Origin: FEN-1250 sp038237245
Lineage (GTDB): Bacteria > Gemmatimonadota > Gemmatimonadetes > Gemmatimonadales > Gemmatimonadaceae
Assembly (NCBI GenBank): GCA_038237245.1
Contig: JBBRYY010000050.1
Location: 1 to 19,513 of the forward strand
Reading direction: 5' to 3'
Length of the DNA stretch: 19,513 nt
Below are positions 7,163 to 14,342 of this stretch, piece by piece (within the stretch, counting starts at the first letter, position 1; each line of letters starts with the position of its first letter). The notes below the pieces were generated by a model. The model had not been told where the DNA came from, searched no databases, and saw only the letters and a program-made list of their open reading frames with translations. A program made the position numbers and the translations under genes.

Positions 7163-7288
7163 CTATCGGTCGAAACCACCACGCACGGAATCGCGCTCGC
7201 GGCCGGGTGGTACCGGAAACCCGTCGGGTGTCAAACAGACGCGATCAGTGCACCATTCCTTCGCTTCATCGTTGGTCAGAAATCGCAT
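7163..7288 (-). CDS. Short cassette-type ORF next to the attC-like site
   Basis: ATG 7288 lies 16 bases downstream (minus-strand reading) of the GTTAGGC end of the attC-like site, the usual place for a gene-cassette start codon. The 41 codons read MRFLTNDEAKEWCTDRVCLT and a Pro/Arg-rich stretch, ending at TAG 7163-7165, only 27 bases before the IS21 end. The opening resembles short cassette proteins beginning MRFLTxxEAxxWC that I recall from similar bacteria, but I cannot verify this here. It is probably the N-terminal remnant of a longer cassette gene cut by the IS21 event, possibly with a nonsense codon. Function unknown. Confidence 0.45.
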   Translation of the reverse strand: MRFLTNDEAKEWCTDRVCLTPDGFPVPPGRERDSVRGGFDR

Positions 7289-7304
7289 TCTTATCTCGAG
7301 ATTG

Positions 7305-7415
7305 GCCTAACGCTCGCGTTTTGCTGCAGCGGTCAATAGTAAGATGCGCCGGCCGAGCGCAGCGAGGAACACGCGCCACCTTATGGCCGCTGACAGCAGC
7401 AACGCAAAGTTGGGC
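7305..7415 (-). other. attC-like integron recombination site (hydrolase cassette)
   Basis: On the minus strand the site starts GCCCAAC (7415-7409) and ends GTTAGGC (7311-7305), matching the attC R'' (RYYYAAC) and R' (GTTRRRY) core boxes. Inside the boxes the arms are complementary: TGCTGC, then AGCGG(C/T)CA, then AAG(A/G)TG with GCGC near the loop, interrupted by unpaired bases (TGTC on one arm, TAGT on the other) like attC extrahelical bases. At 111 bp its length is in the attC range. It lies 16 bp past the stop of the hydrolase gene, where a cassette's attC should be. Confidence 0.65.
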
Positions 7416-7431
7416 AGCACGGGGCCGACTG

Positions 7432-8379
7432 CTATGGTTTGCGGTGGTCGGCCAGCCACGCGACCGCCGCACTGGGCAGCCATTCGTGACCGCCGTTGAA
7501 GATGCTCACGCGCGATGCACCGGCCTTGCGTCGCAAGAAGAGGCGGCGGCCCAGGAGCGGATCCGTGGCCGTATCCGCAATCGTCGGGTGTGGCAGGCCG
7601 GGTCCCGCACCCAAGAGGGCCGCGATGTCTCCGTCCGACACAATGCCCGGCGCTATCGCTTGAAACGCGCGCAGGGTCTGCGAGAAGGCGACGGTGCTGT
7701 CGAACCGGCCCGCTGCGAGGTCGAGCGGCACGGGCCAGTGCTCGTGCAGATACGTGAGCGGGGAGCGGGCCCGAAACGCCGCCGCCGTAGAGGCGCTGAT
7801 CTCGGGACCGCCCCCGAAGCAGCTACGCACCATCGCCCCATATTCATCCGCTTGGTGCACCACGTACCAGTCGCGGAAGTCACTAATGCCGACCCATGCG
7901 CTCGCGGCAGCCCACGGGTCCGGATGCCGTGCCGCCATCAGCATGGTCATATAGCCGCCCCCCGACATTCCCAGGAGGTAGATGCGGCGATCGTCGACTT
8001 GATAGTGTTGCCGCGTCCACGCCACCGCATCGAGGATATCCTGCTGTGACACATCGGACCCGCATGCCTCCGGATGATTATTGGGCCCCCGAAAGTTGGG
8101 GGCGAGGAGTAGCCATCCACGGTCGCGCGCCTCGCGTTCGACCGTCGAGTCCCGCTGCTCGGCATCGAAGCTCCACGTGTGGAGCATGACCATTAACGGC
8201 GCCGGCGCGGCCGTAGGCGTCGGCAGCGAGAGGTAGGACGGCTGCAGGCTCCCGTCGACAGAACTGCGTATCTCGACGCGGTATCGACCGGGTGCGCTCG
8301 GCACCGCGTCCTGTGCGTGGAGCACGCCGGCCGGAGCAATGGCGAGCAGGACGAGCCAAGGGATGCGTCCCATCTTCAC
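7432..8379 (-). CDS. Secreted alpha/beta hydrolase (esterase/dipeptidyl-peptidase-like), on a gene cassette
   Basis: The 315-residue product has a signal peptide (MKMGRIPWLVLLAIAPAGVLHAQ, cleavage near residue 23). It has an alpha/beta-hydrolase core: PLMVMLHTWS (oxyanion region, 61-70), APNFRGPN (93-100), nucleophile elbow GMSGGGYM with Ser139, probable acid Asp227 in LAAGRFDSTV, and catalytic His298 in NGGHEW. This fits prolyl-oligopeptidase/esterase-type secreted hydrolases; substrate unknown. GTG 8379 is the best start: AAGGAG lies 7 bases upstream; ATG 8373 is the alternative. The gene sits alone between two attC-like sites, starting 23 bp after one and ending 16 bp before the next, as in an integron gene cassette. 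Confidence 0.85.
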   Translation of the reverse strand: MKMGRIPWLVLLAIAPAGVLHAQDAVPSAPGRYRVEIRSSVDGSLQPSYLSLPTPTAAPAPLMVMLHTWSFDAEQRDSTVEREARDRGWLLLAPNFRGPNNHPEACGSDVSQQDILDAVAWTRQHYQVDDRRIYLLGMSGGGYMTMLMAARHPDPWAAASAWVGISDFRDWYVVHQADEYGAMVRSCFGGGPEISASTAAAFRARSPLTYLHEHWPVPLDLAAGRFDSTVAFSQTLRAFQAIAPGIVSDGDIAALLGAGPGLPHPTIADTATDPLLGRRLFLRRKAGASRVSIFNGGHEWLPSAAVAWLADHRKP

Positions 8380-8402
8380 ATCGCGACTCCTTGAGTAGTG
8401 CT

Positions 8403-8499
8403 GCCTAACGTCCTGGCCTTCAGCTGCGAACGCACCTGATGGATATCAGATCACACGAAGATGCGTGATGCGGTCGTCTGTTGCAACGGCGGGTTAGGC
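8403..8499 (-). other. attC-like integron recombination site (upstream cassette)
   Basis: The 97-bp segment is bounded by perfect inverted 7-mers: GCCTAAC at 8403-8409 and GTTAGGC at 8493-8499. Read on the minus strand it opens GCCTAACCCGCCGTTGCAAC, i.e. R'' box, 5-base spacer and an L''-like GTTGCA block, and closes at GTTAGGC (8409-8403). A small central stem (CTGAT...ATCAG) is present, but the arms pair less well than in the 7305-7415 site, so this may be a decayed attC. The hydrolase start codon follows 23 bases after the GTTAGGC end. Confidence 0.5.
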
Positions 8500-8553
8500 A
8501 GAGCGCCACGGAGAAGCCCCAAGCGCACGGACACCCCGGTGGGCGGGTACAGC
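8500..8553 (-). pseudogene. Possible 3' remnant of the preceding cassette gene
   Basis: Between the attC-like site and the estimated IS3 end, one minus-strand frame reads AVPAHRGVRALGASPWRSA and stops at a TAA inside the GCCTAAC box. Cassette genes often end this way, so this could be the last codons of the previous cassette gene, cut off by the IS3-family insertion. The stretch is very short and the call rests on position alone. Confidence 0.2.
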
Positions 8554-9139
8554 TGAATTCTGGTCCGCGAGGAGTGACGTTTTGACATCGTTGGCGGCTT
8601 GGCCCAAACTCCGGGGATCGGAGCCAATGAGGACCAAGTCATGCGCACCAGCCGGTTCACGAACGAGCAGATCGTCCAGGCGCTGCGGCAGGCCGAGAGC
8701 GGCACGTCCGTAGCCGACATCTGCTGAAAGCTGCAAGTCACCGAGACCACGTTCTACCGATGGAAGAAGAAGTTCACGGGGCTCGACGTCAGCGATCTGC
8801 GCGAGTTGCGACAGCTGCGCGAGGAGAACCGGAAGCTCAAAGGTTTGGTCGCGGAGTTGAGCCTGGATAAGACGATCCTCCGCGAGGCGCTCCGAAAAAA
8901 ATGGTGAGCCCGGCCTCGAGGCGCGAGCTGGTGGACTGGGCCAAGCATGGCTTCCAACTCACCGAGCGCCGGGCGTGCGGAGCTGTGTCGGTCGGACGAT
9001 CGATGGTCCGCTACGCGAGCGTGAAAGCGCCCGACGCGCCACTACGCGCGCGCCTGCACGAGCTCGCGCGCGATCGACTCACGTTCGGCTATCCAGGGTT
9101 GCACGTGCTGCTCAGGCGCGAAGGGTGCTTGCCGCAATG
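8554..9139 (+). mobile_element. IS3-family insertion sequence remnant (IS2/IS51/IS407-like)
   Basis: It contains orfA (8641-8907) and the 5' part of orfB (8901-9140) in the overlapping -1 arrangement of IS3 elements, with a seven-A slippery run at 8895-8901. orfA carries an in-frame stop and orfB is cut after about 75 codons, so the element is dead. The left boundary near TGAATTC 8554 is a guess. The right end is missing and abuts a decayed MscS gene at about 9131-9139. Confidence 0.75.
8641..8907 (+). pseudogene. IS3-family orfA with a nonsense codon
   Basis: From ATG 8641 the frame gives MRTSRFTNEQIVQALRQAES, then GTSVADIC, a TGA at 8725-8727 where relatives have Arg, then KLQVTETTFYRWKKKFTGLD. 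The leucine-zipper region follows (LRELRQLREENRKLKGLVAE, LSLDKTILREALRKK). This is a complete HTH plus zipper of the 89-codon orfA type apart from one stop, best explained by CGA to TGA. Confidence 0.8.
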
Positions 9140-9140
9140 A
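8901..9140 (+). pseudogene. IS3-family orfB N-terminal fragment
   Basis: ATG 8901 lies at the end of the A7 run. The product (RRELVDWAKHGFQLTERRAC, then ARLHELARDRLTFGYPGLHV, LLRREG) is the N-terminal helical region of IS3 transposases, ending at the conserved F-G-Y-x-x-L/H-x-L-L-R-R-E-G block. The DDE catalytic domain (about 200 residues) is missing; the last few residues and stop come from the flanking DNA. Confidence 0.8.
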
Positions 9141-9540
9141 ATGATGAGATGAGCCGCGAATGACGTGATCACCCGCTGCAGCGCAATGGCGACTCCCGCG
9201 GTGATGAGGCCGAGCGCACCGCCCACGATGCGGGATCAGGCTGCCGGATCTGGAACGCGCCAACGATCACGATCACGATCCCAAGAAGCGGCACGCCCTA
9301 GCGCATCCAGAAGCGGATGCGCTTCGCCTCGTGCCCACGCAGCTCGACTCGTATCGCAAGCTGCACGTGCCAGCGCAACACACTGATCCAATTGATCAGT
9401 GCGACGGTGAGCCGCACGCGTTGCTCGGTAACGCCATTCAGCTTGAGCACTCAAAGGGCAAGCCGCGCGCCGAACGAGCACAAGAAACCGGACGCGATCC
9501 GCTTGACGAGCCTGCCAGCGCGCCGTATGGTGTGAGCGGC
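9140..9540 (-). pseudogene. Decayed MscS-family mechanosensitive channel fragment
   Basis: Minus-strand frames show a broken MscS-like N-terminal membrane domain. LNGVTEQRVRLTVALINWIS, VLRWHVQLAIRVELRGHEAK and RIRFWMR lead to a TAG (9300-9298; probably from CAG). Then GVPLLGIVIVIVGAFQI follows, and after a frameshift near 9226, VGGALGLITAGVAIALQRVI and TSFAAHLII, the Gly/Ala-rich pore-helix pattern of MscS. A TGA at 9453-9451 (likely once Trp) is a further lesion. The cytoplasmic beta domain is missing where the IS3 remnant begins. It was assigned by pattern and not searched. Confidence 0.55.
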
Positions 9541-9620
9541 TCCTCCGGTCCCGCCCGCCTCGCCGAGCTGGCCTCGTCATCGGGACCCTCGTCGGCATTC
9601 ACGGCTCACTCCGAGGTCTC

Positions 9621-12398
9621 GTGCGCGTAATTTCTCGCCTGCTGTTCGTCGCCGCTCTCTTCGTCGCGACATCGTGGACCATCGCCGCTCAAACGGGAAC
9701 GATCAAAGGTGTCGTCACCGACACCTCGACCGGCCCCGTCGTCGGTGCCATCGTCACCATCGTCGGCTCGGGGCTGCTCACGCAGACCAATGCGCGCGGC
9801 GCCTACGAGTTTCGCGGCGTTCCCGCAGGGAGCCACGTCGTTCGCGTCCGCGCGCTCGGGCATACGCCCGCGTCGCAGACGGTGAACGTCGAACCGACCG
9901 GCTCCGTCACCGCAGACTTTTCAATCGGATCCAACGCCGTCGAGCTCGCGCGAGTCGAGGTCGTCGCCGGTTCGCGCGCGCGCCACCAGGCGGCCGACGA
10001 GCTCGCGGTGCCGGTGGACGTCTTCACCACCGAGCAGATCCAACAACAGGGGACGACGGAGACGGGACGCATTCTCGCGGCGTTGTCGCCGAGCGTGAAC
10101 ATGCCGCACCAGAGCGTGACGGATGCGAACGACATCGTGCAGCCGTTCACCCTTCGCGGCCTGAGCCCGGATCACACGCTCGTGCTGGTGAATGGATGGC
10201 GGCAGCATCAGACGGCGCTCGTCAACACCTTCCCGTACGGCAGCGGCGCCGGCTCGAGCGGCGTCGACCTCAACGCGATTCCGGCGGGCGCGATCGACCG
10301 GATCGAGGTGCTGCGCGATGGTGACGCCGCGGACTACGGCTCGGACGCGATCGCCGGCGTCGTCAACATCAAGATGAAGGAAGGGCAATTCGCTCCCTTC
10401 GTGAACGTCGAGGGCGGGCGTTACGTCACCAAAGACTATCCCGACGACGGCACCGGCGTCGATATCAACAGCGGCATCGGGCTCAAGCTCGGCCGCGGCT
10501 CGGTCACGCTCTTCGGCGAATTCAAGCACGACAATCCGACGAACCGCGCGTGGCCGGACAAGTTCCTCGCCGACGCGAGCGGCAAGGTGGATGACATCGA
10601 CACGTTGACGGGGACAATCATCCACAAGAACAACGGCATCCCGCAGCCCAACTTTCACTGGGGCGACGGCGAGATCCGCAACGCGCAGGTGTTCGCGAAC
10701 TTCCGCATGCCGGTGAGCCCTTCAGGCAACACCGAGGTGTACGCCTTCGGCGGCTACAGCAACCACTTCGGCACGGGCAACGGGTTCTGGCGCTACTTCG
10801 ACGGCAATCGCAACTGGCAGCAGATCTATCCCAACGGCTTCCTTCCGGAGTTCGATCCGACATCAAAGGATTACTCGGCCACGGGTGGATTGCGCACGTC
10901 CGTAGGCGGATGGTCGCTCGATTTCGGCGGATCGTACGGGCTCAATTCCTTCGACTACAATCTGCGGAACACGCTGAACCCATCGCTCGGACCATCGCTC
11001 TCACCGTGCTCGGTGGAGACACCGTGCGCGCCGGGTCCCGATGGAATTTCCGGAACGTCAGACGATCCAAACGTTCCGAATCAGACGACCTTCTACGCCG
11101 GGACATTGCGACGAAGCGAGTACGAGCTCGGCGTCAATGGCTCGAAGGCATTCGAGGTGGGGTTGCACGCTCCACTCAACGTCGCTGCCGGAGTGCTCTT
11201 CCGAGGGGAAGACTATCGAATTAAACAGGGCGAGTTCGCGTCGTACGTCAACGGAGGCTCGCTGGATCAGAATGGCGAAGGCCCCGCGCCCGCAGGATCC
11301 TCGGTATTCGGTGGATTTCGTCCGGAGGACGCGAGCGATCACAGTCGCACGAACGTGGGCGCATACGTTGATCTCGAAACGAATCTCACGCCGGAGTTTC
11401 TCGCGAACGTCGCGGGGCGCTTCGAGCACTATAGTGACTTCGGCTCGAACGTCTCGGGCAAGCTCGCGCTGCGCTATCAACCGGCCAAGCAGTTCGTGAT
11501 GCGCGGCTCGCTCAGCAACGGATTCCGCGCGCCGGGACTCTCGCAGAACTACTTCAGCCACATCACTACGAACTTCATCGGTGGCGGGGCGTTCGAGATC
11601 GGAAACTTCCCTGTGGACGCGCGCGCTGCGCAGATCTTTGGCGCCAAGCCGCTCAAGGAAGAGAAGTCGGTGAACATCAGCGCGGGGATCGCATACACGC
11701 CCGCCGAGAGCTTCACGCTCACCCTCGACTACTTCCATATCAAGATCAACGGTCGCATTCTCATGGGTGCCACTTTCGCCGACTCCGTGTCGCAGGCAAT
11801 CCTGGCCGACTCCGGAGTAGCGGGCATCGCCGGCGTTCAGTTCTTCACGAACGGACTCGATACGAAGACGGACGGCATCGACGCGACCGCCAACTATCGT
11901 ATGCCCGCCGGTAACGGCACCTTCGATCTTTCGCTGGGCGCCAACTACACCCGCAACAAGATCACGCACGTCGATCCGCTACCCGCGGTGTTGCAGGGGA
12001 AGCCGACGGAGATCACGAGTATTCTCGATCTCGTTACGGAAGTCGGCATCGAGAAGGAGCGCCCCGATTGGCGCGGCACGCTCACGGGCCAGTACTCGCT
12101 CGCACGCTTTCACGCGCTCGGACGCGTCTCGTACTATGGAGGATTCGATTCGGCGCAACCGAGCTTCACGGATGAGGAGCACTACGGCGGGAAGACGCTG
12201 GTGGACACGGAGATCGGCTATCGCTTCAACCAGGTGAATCTTTCGATCGGCGCCCGCAACCTGTTCGACGTCTATCCCGACCAGGCGCGCAAGGAGTACA
12301 ACAACAACGACAACACTTGGCCGTGGGCAGCCGCGAGCCCGTTCGGGTACAACGGGCGGTATCTGTACACGAAGGCGGAGATCGTGCTGGGGTGGTAA
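9621..12398 (+). CDS. TonB-dependent outer-membrane receptor with CarboxypepD_reg-like N-terminal domain
   Basis: The 925-residue product has a signal peptide (1-24, ...WTIAAQ). A carboxypeptidase-regulatory-like domain follows (about 25-110, GTIKGVVTDTSTGPVVGAIV ... GAYEFRGVPAGSHVVRV). Next is a TonB plug (about 120-255: VDVFTTEQIQQQGTTETGRI, FTLRGLSPDHTLVLVNGWRQ, IDRIEVLRDGDAADYGSDAI, AGVVNIKM). The rest is a beta-barrel with typical strands (FVMRGSLSNGFRAPGLSQNY, RNLFDVYPDQ) ending in an aromatic residue (IVLGW). It moves an unknown ligand across the outer membrane using TonB/ExbBD. GTG 9621 has GAGG 4 bases upstream. No SusD-like or hydrolase partner lies beside it, and a hairpin follows the gene. 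Confidence 0.93.
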   Translation: MRVISRLLFVAALFVATSWTIAAQTGTIKGVVTDTSTGPVVGAIVTIVGSGLLTQTNARGAYEFRGVPAGSHVVRVRALGHTPASQTVNVEPTGSVTADFSIGSNAVELARVEVVAGSRARHQAADELAVPVDVFTTEQIQQQGTTETGRILAALSPSVNMPHQSVTDANDIVQPFTLRGLSPDHTLVLVNGWRQHQTALVNTFPYGSGAGSSGVDLNAIPAGAIDRIEVLRDGDAADYGSDAIAGVVNIKMKEGQFAPFVNVEGGRYVTKDYPDDGTGVDINSGIGLKLGRGSVTLFGEFKHDNPTNRAWPDKFLADASGKVDDIDTLTGTIIHKNNGIPQPNFHWGDGEIRNAQVFANFRMPVSPSGNTEVYAFGGYSNHFGTGNGFWRYFDGNRNWQQIYPNGFLPEFDPTSKDYSATGGLRTSVGGWSLDFGGSYGLNSFDYNLRNTLNPSLGPSLSPCSVETPCAPGPDGISGTSDDPNVPNQTTFYAGTLRRSEYELGVNGSKAFEVGLHAPLNVAAGVLFRGEDYRIKQGEFASYVNGGSLDQNGEGPAPAGSSVFGGFRPEDASDHSRTNVGAYVDLETNLTPEFLANVAGRFEHYSDFGSNVSGKLALRYQPAKQFVMRGSLSNGFRAPGLSQNYFSHITTNFIGGGAFEIGNFPVDARAAQIFGAKPLKEEKSVNISAGIAYTPAESFTLTLDYFHIKINGRILMGATFADSVSQAILADSGVAGIAGVQFFTNGLDTKTDGIDATANYRMPAGNGTFDLSLGANYTRNKITHVDPLPAVLQGKPTEITSILDLVTEVGIEKERPDWRGTLTGQYSLARFHALGRVSYYGGFDSAQPSFTDEEHYGGKTLVDTEIGYRFNQVNLSIGARNLFDVYPDQARKEYNNNDNTWPWAAASPFGYNGRYLYTKAEIVLGW

Positions 12399-12424
12399 GC
12401 GGTAGCATTATTAAGAGGTCAGAA

Positions 12425-12452
12425 CGACCCTCCGGCGAGCGCCGAGGGGTCG
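12425..12452 (+). terminator. Terminator-like hairpin after the TonB receptor
   Basis: CGACCCTCCGGC (12425-12436) pairs with GCCGAGGGGTCG (12441-12452) around the loop GAGC: 12 positions with one G-T wobble and one C-A mismatch. It starts 27 bp after the receptor stop and is followed by CTTCTTAT, a weak T-rich tract. It probably ends transcription of the receptor gene. Confidence 0.6.
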
Positions 12453-12545
12453 CTTCTTATCGGCCCCTCACACCGCGCCTTTGGCAGATGCAGCCTGGAC
12501 TGCGTATCATGGGGGCTGAGTCGCCGGCTCACCATGGAGGGCGCA

Positions 12546-12662
12546 ATGCGCATCACGACGTATGCGTCGCTGCTGACTCTCGCAGTTGCCGCATCGTGCG
12601 TCACGAATCCCGTCGACGCCGACCGACAACCCCGAAGGCTGTTGCTTCGCGGATCCCGTTGA
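12546..12662 (+). CDS. Short lipoprotein-like ORF (38 residues, possibly truncated)
   Basis: ATG 12546 has GGAGG 5 bases upstream. The product begins MRITTYASLLTLAVAASCVT, a lipoprotein signal peptide with a lipobox-like A-A-S-C (Cys18), but after about 20 further residues it meets a TGA (12660-12662). Either it is a tiny lipoprotein or the N-terminal stump of a longer gene now frameshifted; protein-like sequence in another frame downstream favours the second. Confidence 0.4.
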   Translation: MRITTYASLLTLAVAASCVTNPVDADRQPRRLLLRGSR

Positions 12663-12808
12663 GTTCTGCTGAGCAACGAGTGTCACACCACCTCCCTACC
12701 GTGGCGGATCAGATGGTTCCTTCTTGCATCCGCCGGACGCCATGCGCGAGCCAAGATAGCCTCGCAACGACGTGCGGGTGTCACAGACAGCGCCTCGAAA
12801 TACGCCCG

Positions 12809-13783
12809 TCACGCAGAGATGAGGTCCCGCTTTCTCTTCGGCTCCTCGCCGAGCCATTCCGGATGAGTTGCAGTCGAATCGAAAATCGATGACGTCTTGA
12901 ACGGCTCGAACTCACCACGCGCTGCAGCCTGCTTCGTCTTCGCCAGGAGCACCGCGACTTCATCAGTGCTCATCGGACGGAATGTTCGCGCTGCCTCGAT
13001 CGCCTGGTCGAGAATCGCCATGCTGTCGCAACCCGTGATGACCACAGAGGTCGGCAGGTTCAACGCGTAGTGCAGACATTCGGTCGGCGTCACCGTGTTC
13101 GAGCGCAGGATGATTCCATTCGCCATACTCTTCATGCCGAGCACGCCCATACCCATTTTCACCAGCTCGGGTACGACGAGACGCTCGAAGCTGCGGTAGT
13201 GCGCATCCATCACATTGAGCGGCATCTGCGCGGTATCGAACGAGAAGCCTCGATCGCGTGCCACCTCGAGCATGTGGAGATGTACGTGCGGATCCTTGTG
13301 CCCGGTGAAGCCGATGAATCGGAGCTTGCCCGCCTGCTTCGCATCGAGAAGCGCGAGGTTGGCTCCTTCCTCATCGAAGATCCGGTCGGGATCCTCGAAG
13401 CGAATTACCTCGTGGTGCTGAACGAGATCGATGTGGTCGGTCTGCAGTCGCCGCAGCGATTCGGCGAGCTGCTTTGCAGCGTCGCGTCGCGAGCGGCCAT
13501 CAATCTTCGTCATCAGGAAAACCTTCTCGCGATATCCATCGCGGAGCGCCTTGCCCATGCGGGTCTCGCTCGCGCCTTCATTGTAGTCCCACGAGTTGTC
13601 CATGAAGGTGATGCCTCGATCGATCGCGCTGCGGACGATGCGGATGCTCAGCGGCTCATCGACGTGCTTGAGACTGAGGTGCCAACCGCCGAGTCCGATC
13701 GCGGAAACCTTCTCGCGTGTGCGGCCAAGCTCGCGTGTGGGAATCTCAGAGGAGGCCTTACTCATGGCGTGCGGGCTGGACAT
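12809..13783 (-). CDS. Aldo/keto reductase
   Basis: From ATG 13783 the product has 324 residues and the AKR TIM-barrel signatures. The catalytic tetrad is Asp62 and Tyr67 in FMDNSWDYNEG, Lys93 in FLMTKID, and His124 in DLVQHHE; barrel strands include KLRFIGFTGHKDPH and the C-terminal VVITGCDSM. Such enzymes reduce aldehydes or ketones with NADPH; this subtype, with a Trp/Asp-rich Y-loop and a long tail, is often annotated only as an oxidoreductase. ATG 13783 is preferred over the upstream in-frame start 13876 because AAGGAG lies about 9 bases before it and the extra 31 residues are Pro/Ser/Arg-rich and unlike the family. Confidence 0.9.
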   Translation of the reverse strand: MSSPHAMSKASSEIPTRELGRTREKVSAIGLGGWHLSLKHVDEPLSIRIVRSAIDRGITFMDNSWDYNEGASETRMGKALRDGYREKVFLMTKIDGRSRRDAAKQLAESLRRLQTDHIDLVQHHEVIRFEDPDRIFDEEGANLALLDAKQAGKLRFIGFTGHKDPHVHLHMLEVARDRGFSFDTAQMPLNVMDAHYRSFERLVVPELVKMGMGVLGMKSMANGIILRSNTVTPTECLHYALNLPTSVVITGCDSMAILDQAIEAARTFRPMSTDEVAVLLAKTKQAAARGEFEPFKTSSIFDSTATHPEWLGEEPKRKRDLISA

Positions 13784-13999
13784 GGAAGGCAGCTCCTTCG
13801 ACGGTGATGGCTGCGGCGACGGCCGCGCTCGTTCGCGTGACGGCATTGGTGTGAGCGCATCTCGCAAGAGCTGCACCCCGGCTTACCTGGAGGCATTGTG
13901 GATCGCCGGCTGCGGCGCTGATCACGTACGAAGGTCGCCCGTGTGGCGCAGAACGACGCGTTGCCGATATTCAGCGCGGACGGTGCAGTGCAGCCCGGC

Positions 14000-14342
14000 T
14001 CACTCATACATCGTCGCAGGATCGGTCGCCGCGAGCTCCGTGAGAAAGGAGGCGATGCGTGCCGCAACGGCGTCGAAGAATCGCTGGCCCTTCTCCGGCG
14101 ATGCGTTGGCCGGATTGCCGGTGCCGGTGTCCGCCGACACGCGCGTCCACGGGCGTGGGGTCCAGACCCACCCTTCGCGCAACGCCGCTATCGAAGCCCG
14201 CTTCTGCCCTCCATCGCCTGCGTCGGACAATGGCAACACCAGCTCCGGCACGATGTGCTGCATGACGCTCGTCTCGAGCTCCCCGGCGTGATCGCCCGGT
14301 TCATCGAAATACGTCTTCGCATCGACGCACGTCCACCAGTTG
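14000..14342. repeat. Long direct repeat shared with 6119-6461
   Basis: The 343 bp align gap-free with 6119-6461 in the same orientation; I count about 20 mismatches by hand (about 94% identity), giving about four amino-acid changes in the shared 108 residues. Weaker similarity continues some bases past the stop codon (for example GCGGACG(A/G)TGCAGTGC in both). The two copies bracket the accessory block of about 7.5 kb. Confidence 0.9.

Larger units (their letters stand above)
12399..12808. other. Intergenic region between TonB receptor and aldo/keto reductase
   Basis: This 410-bp stretch between convergent genes holds the receptor's terminator-like hairpin (12425-12452) and a short lipoprotein-like ORF (12546-12662). 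From 12663 to 12808 no gene is supported: plus-strand frames are broken by stops, although one frame (VTPPPYRGGSDGSFLHPPDA) looks protein-like and may be decayed coding sequence. Confidence 0.5.

Noticed and set aside
8451..8750. 99-codon minus-strand open frame (ends PNPPLQQTTASRIFV)
   Set aside because: It runs antisense through the IS3 orfA and then into the attC-like site. The NPPLQQT ending is just translation of the attC sequence, a known type of false ORF.
8895..8901. Seven-A run as a novel frameshift signal
   Set aside because: A -1 slippery run between orfA and orfB is a standard feature of IS3-family elements.
11058..11969. 303-codon minus-strand open frame inside the TonB receptor
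   Set aside because: It is antisense to well-supported beta-barrel coding sequence; the composition (Arg, Glu, Val-rich) is typical of a reverse-frame shadow.
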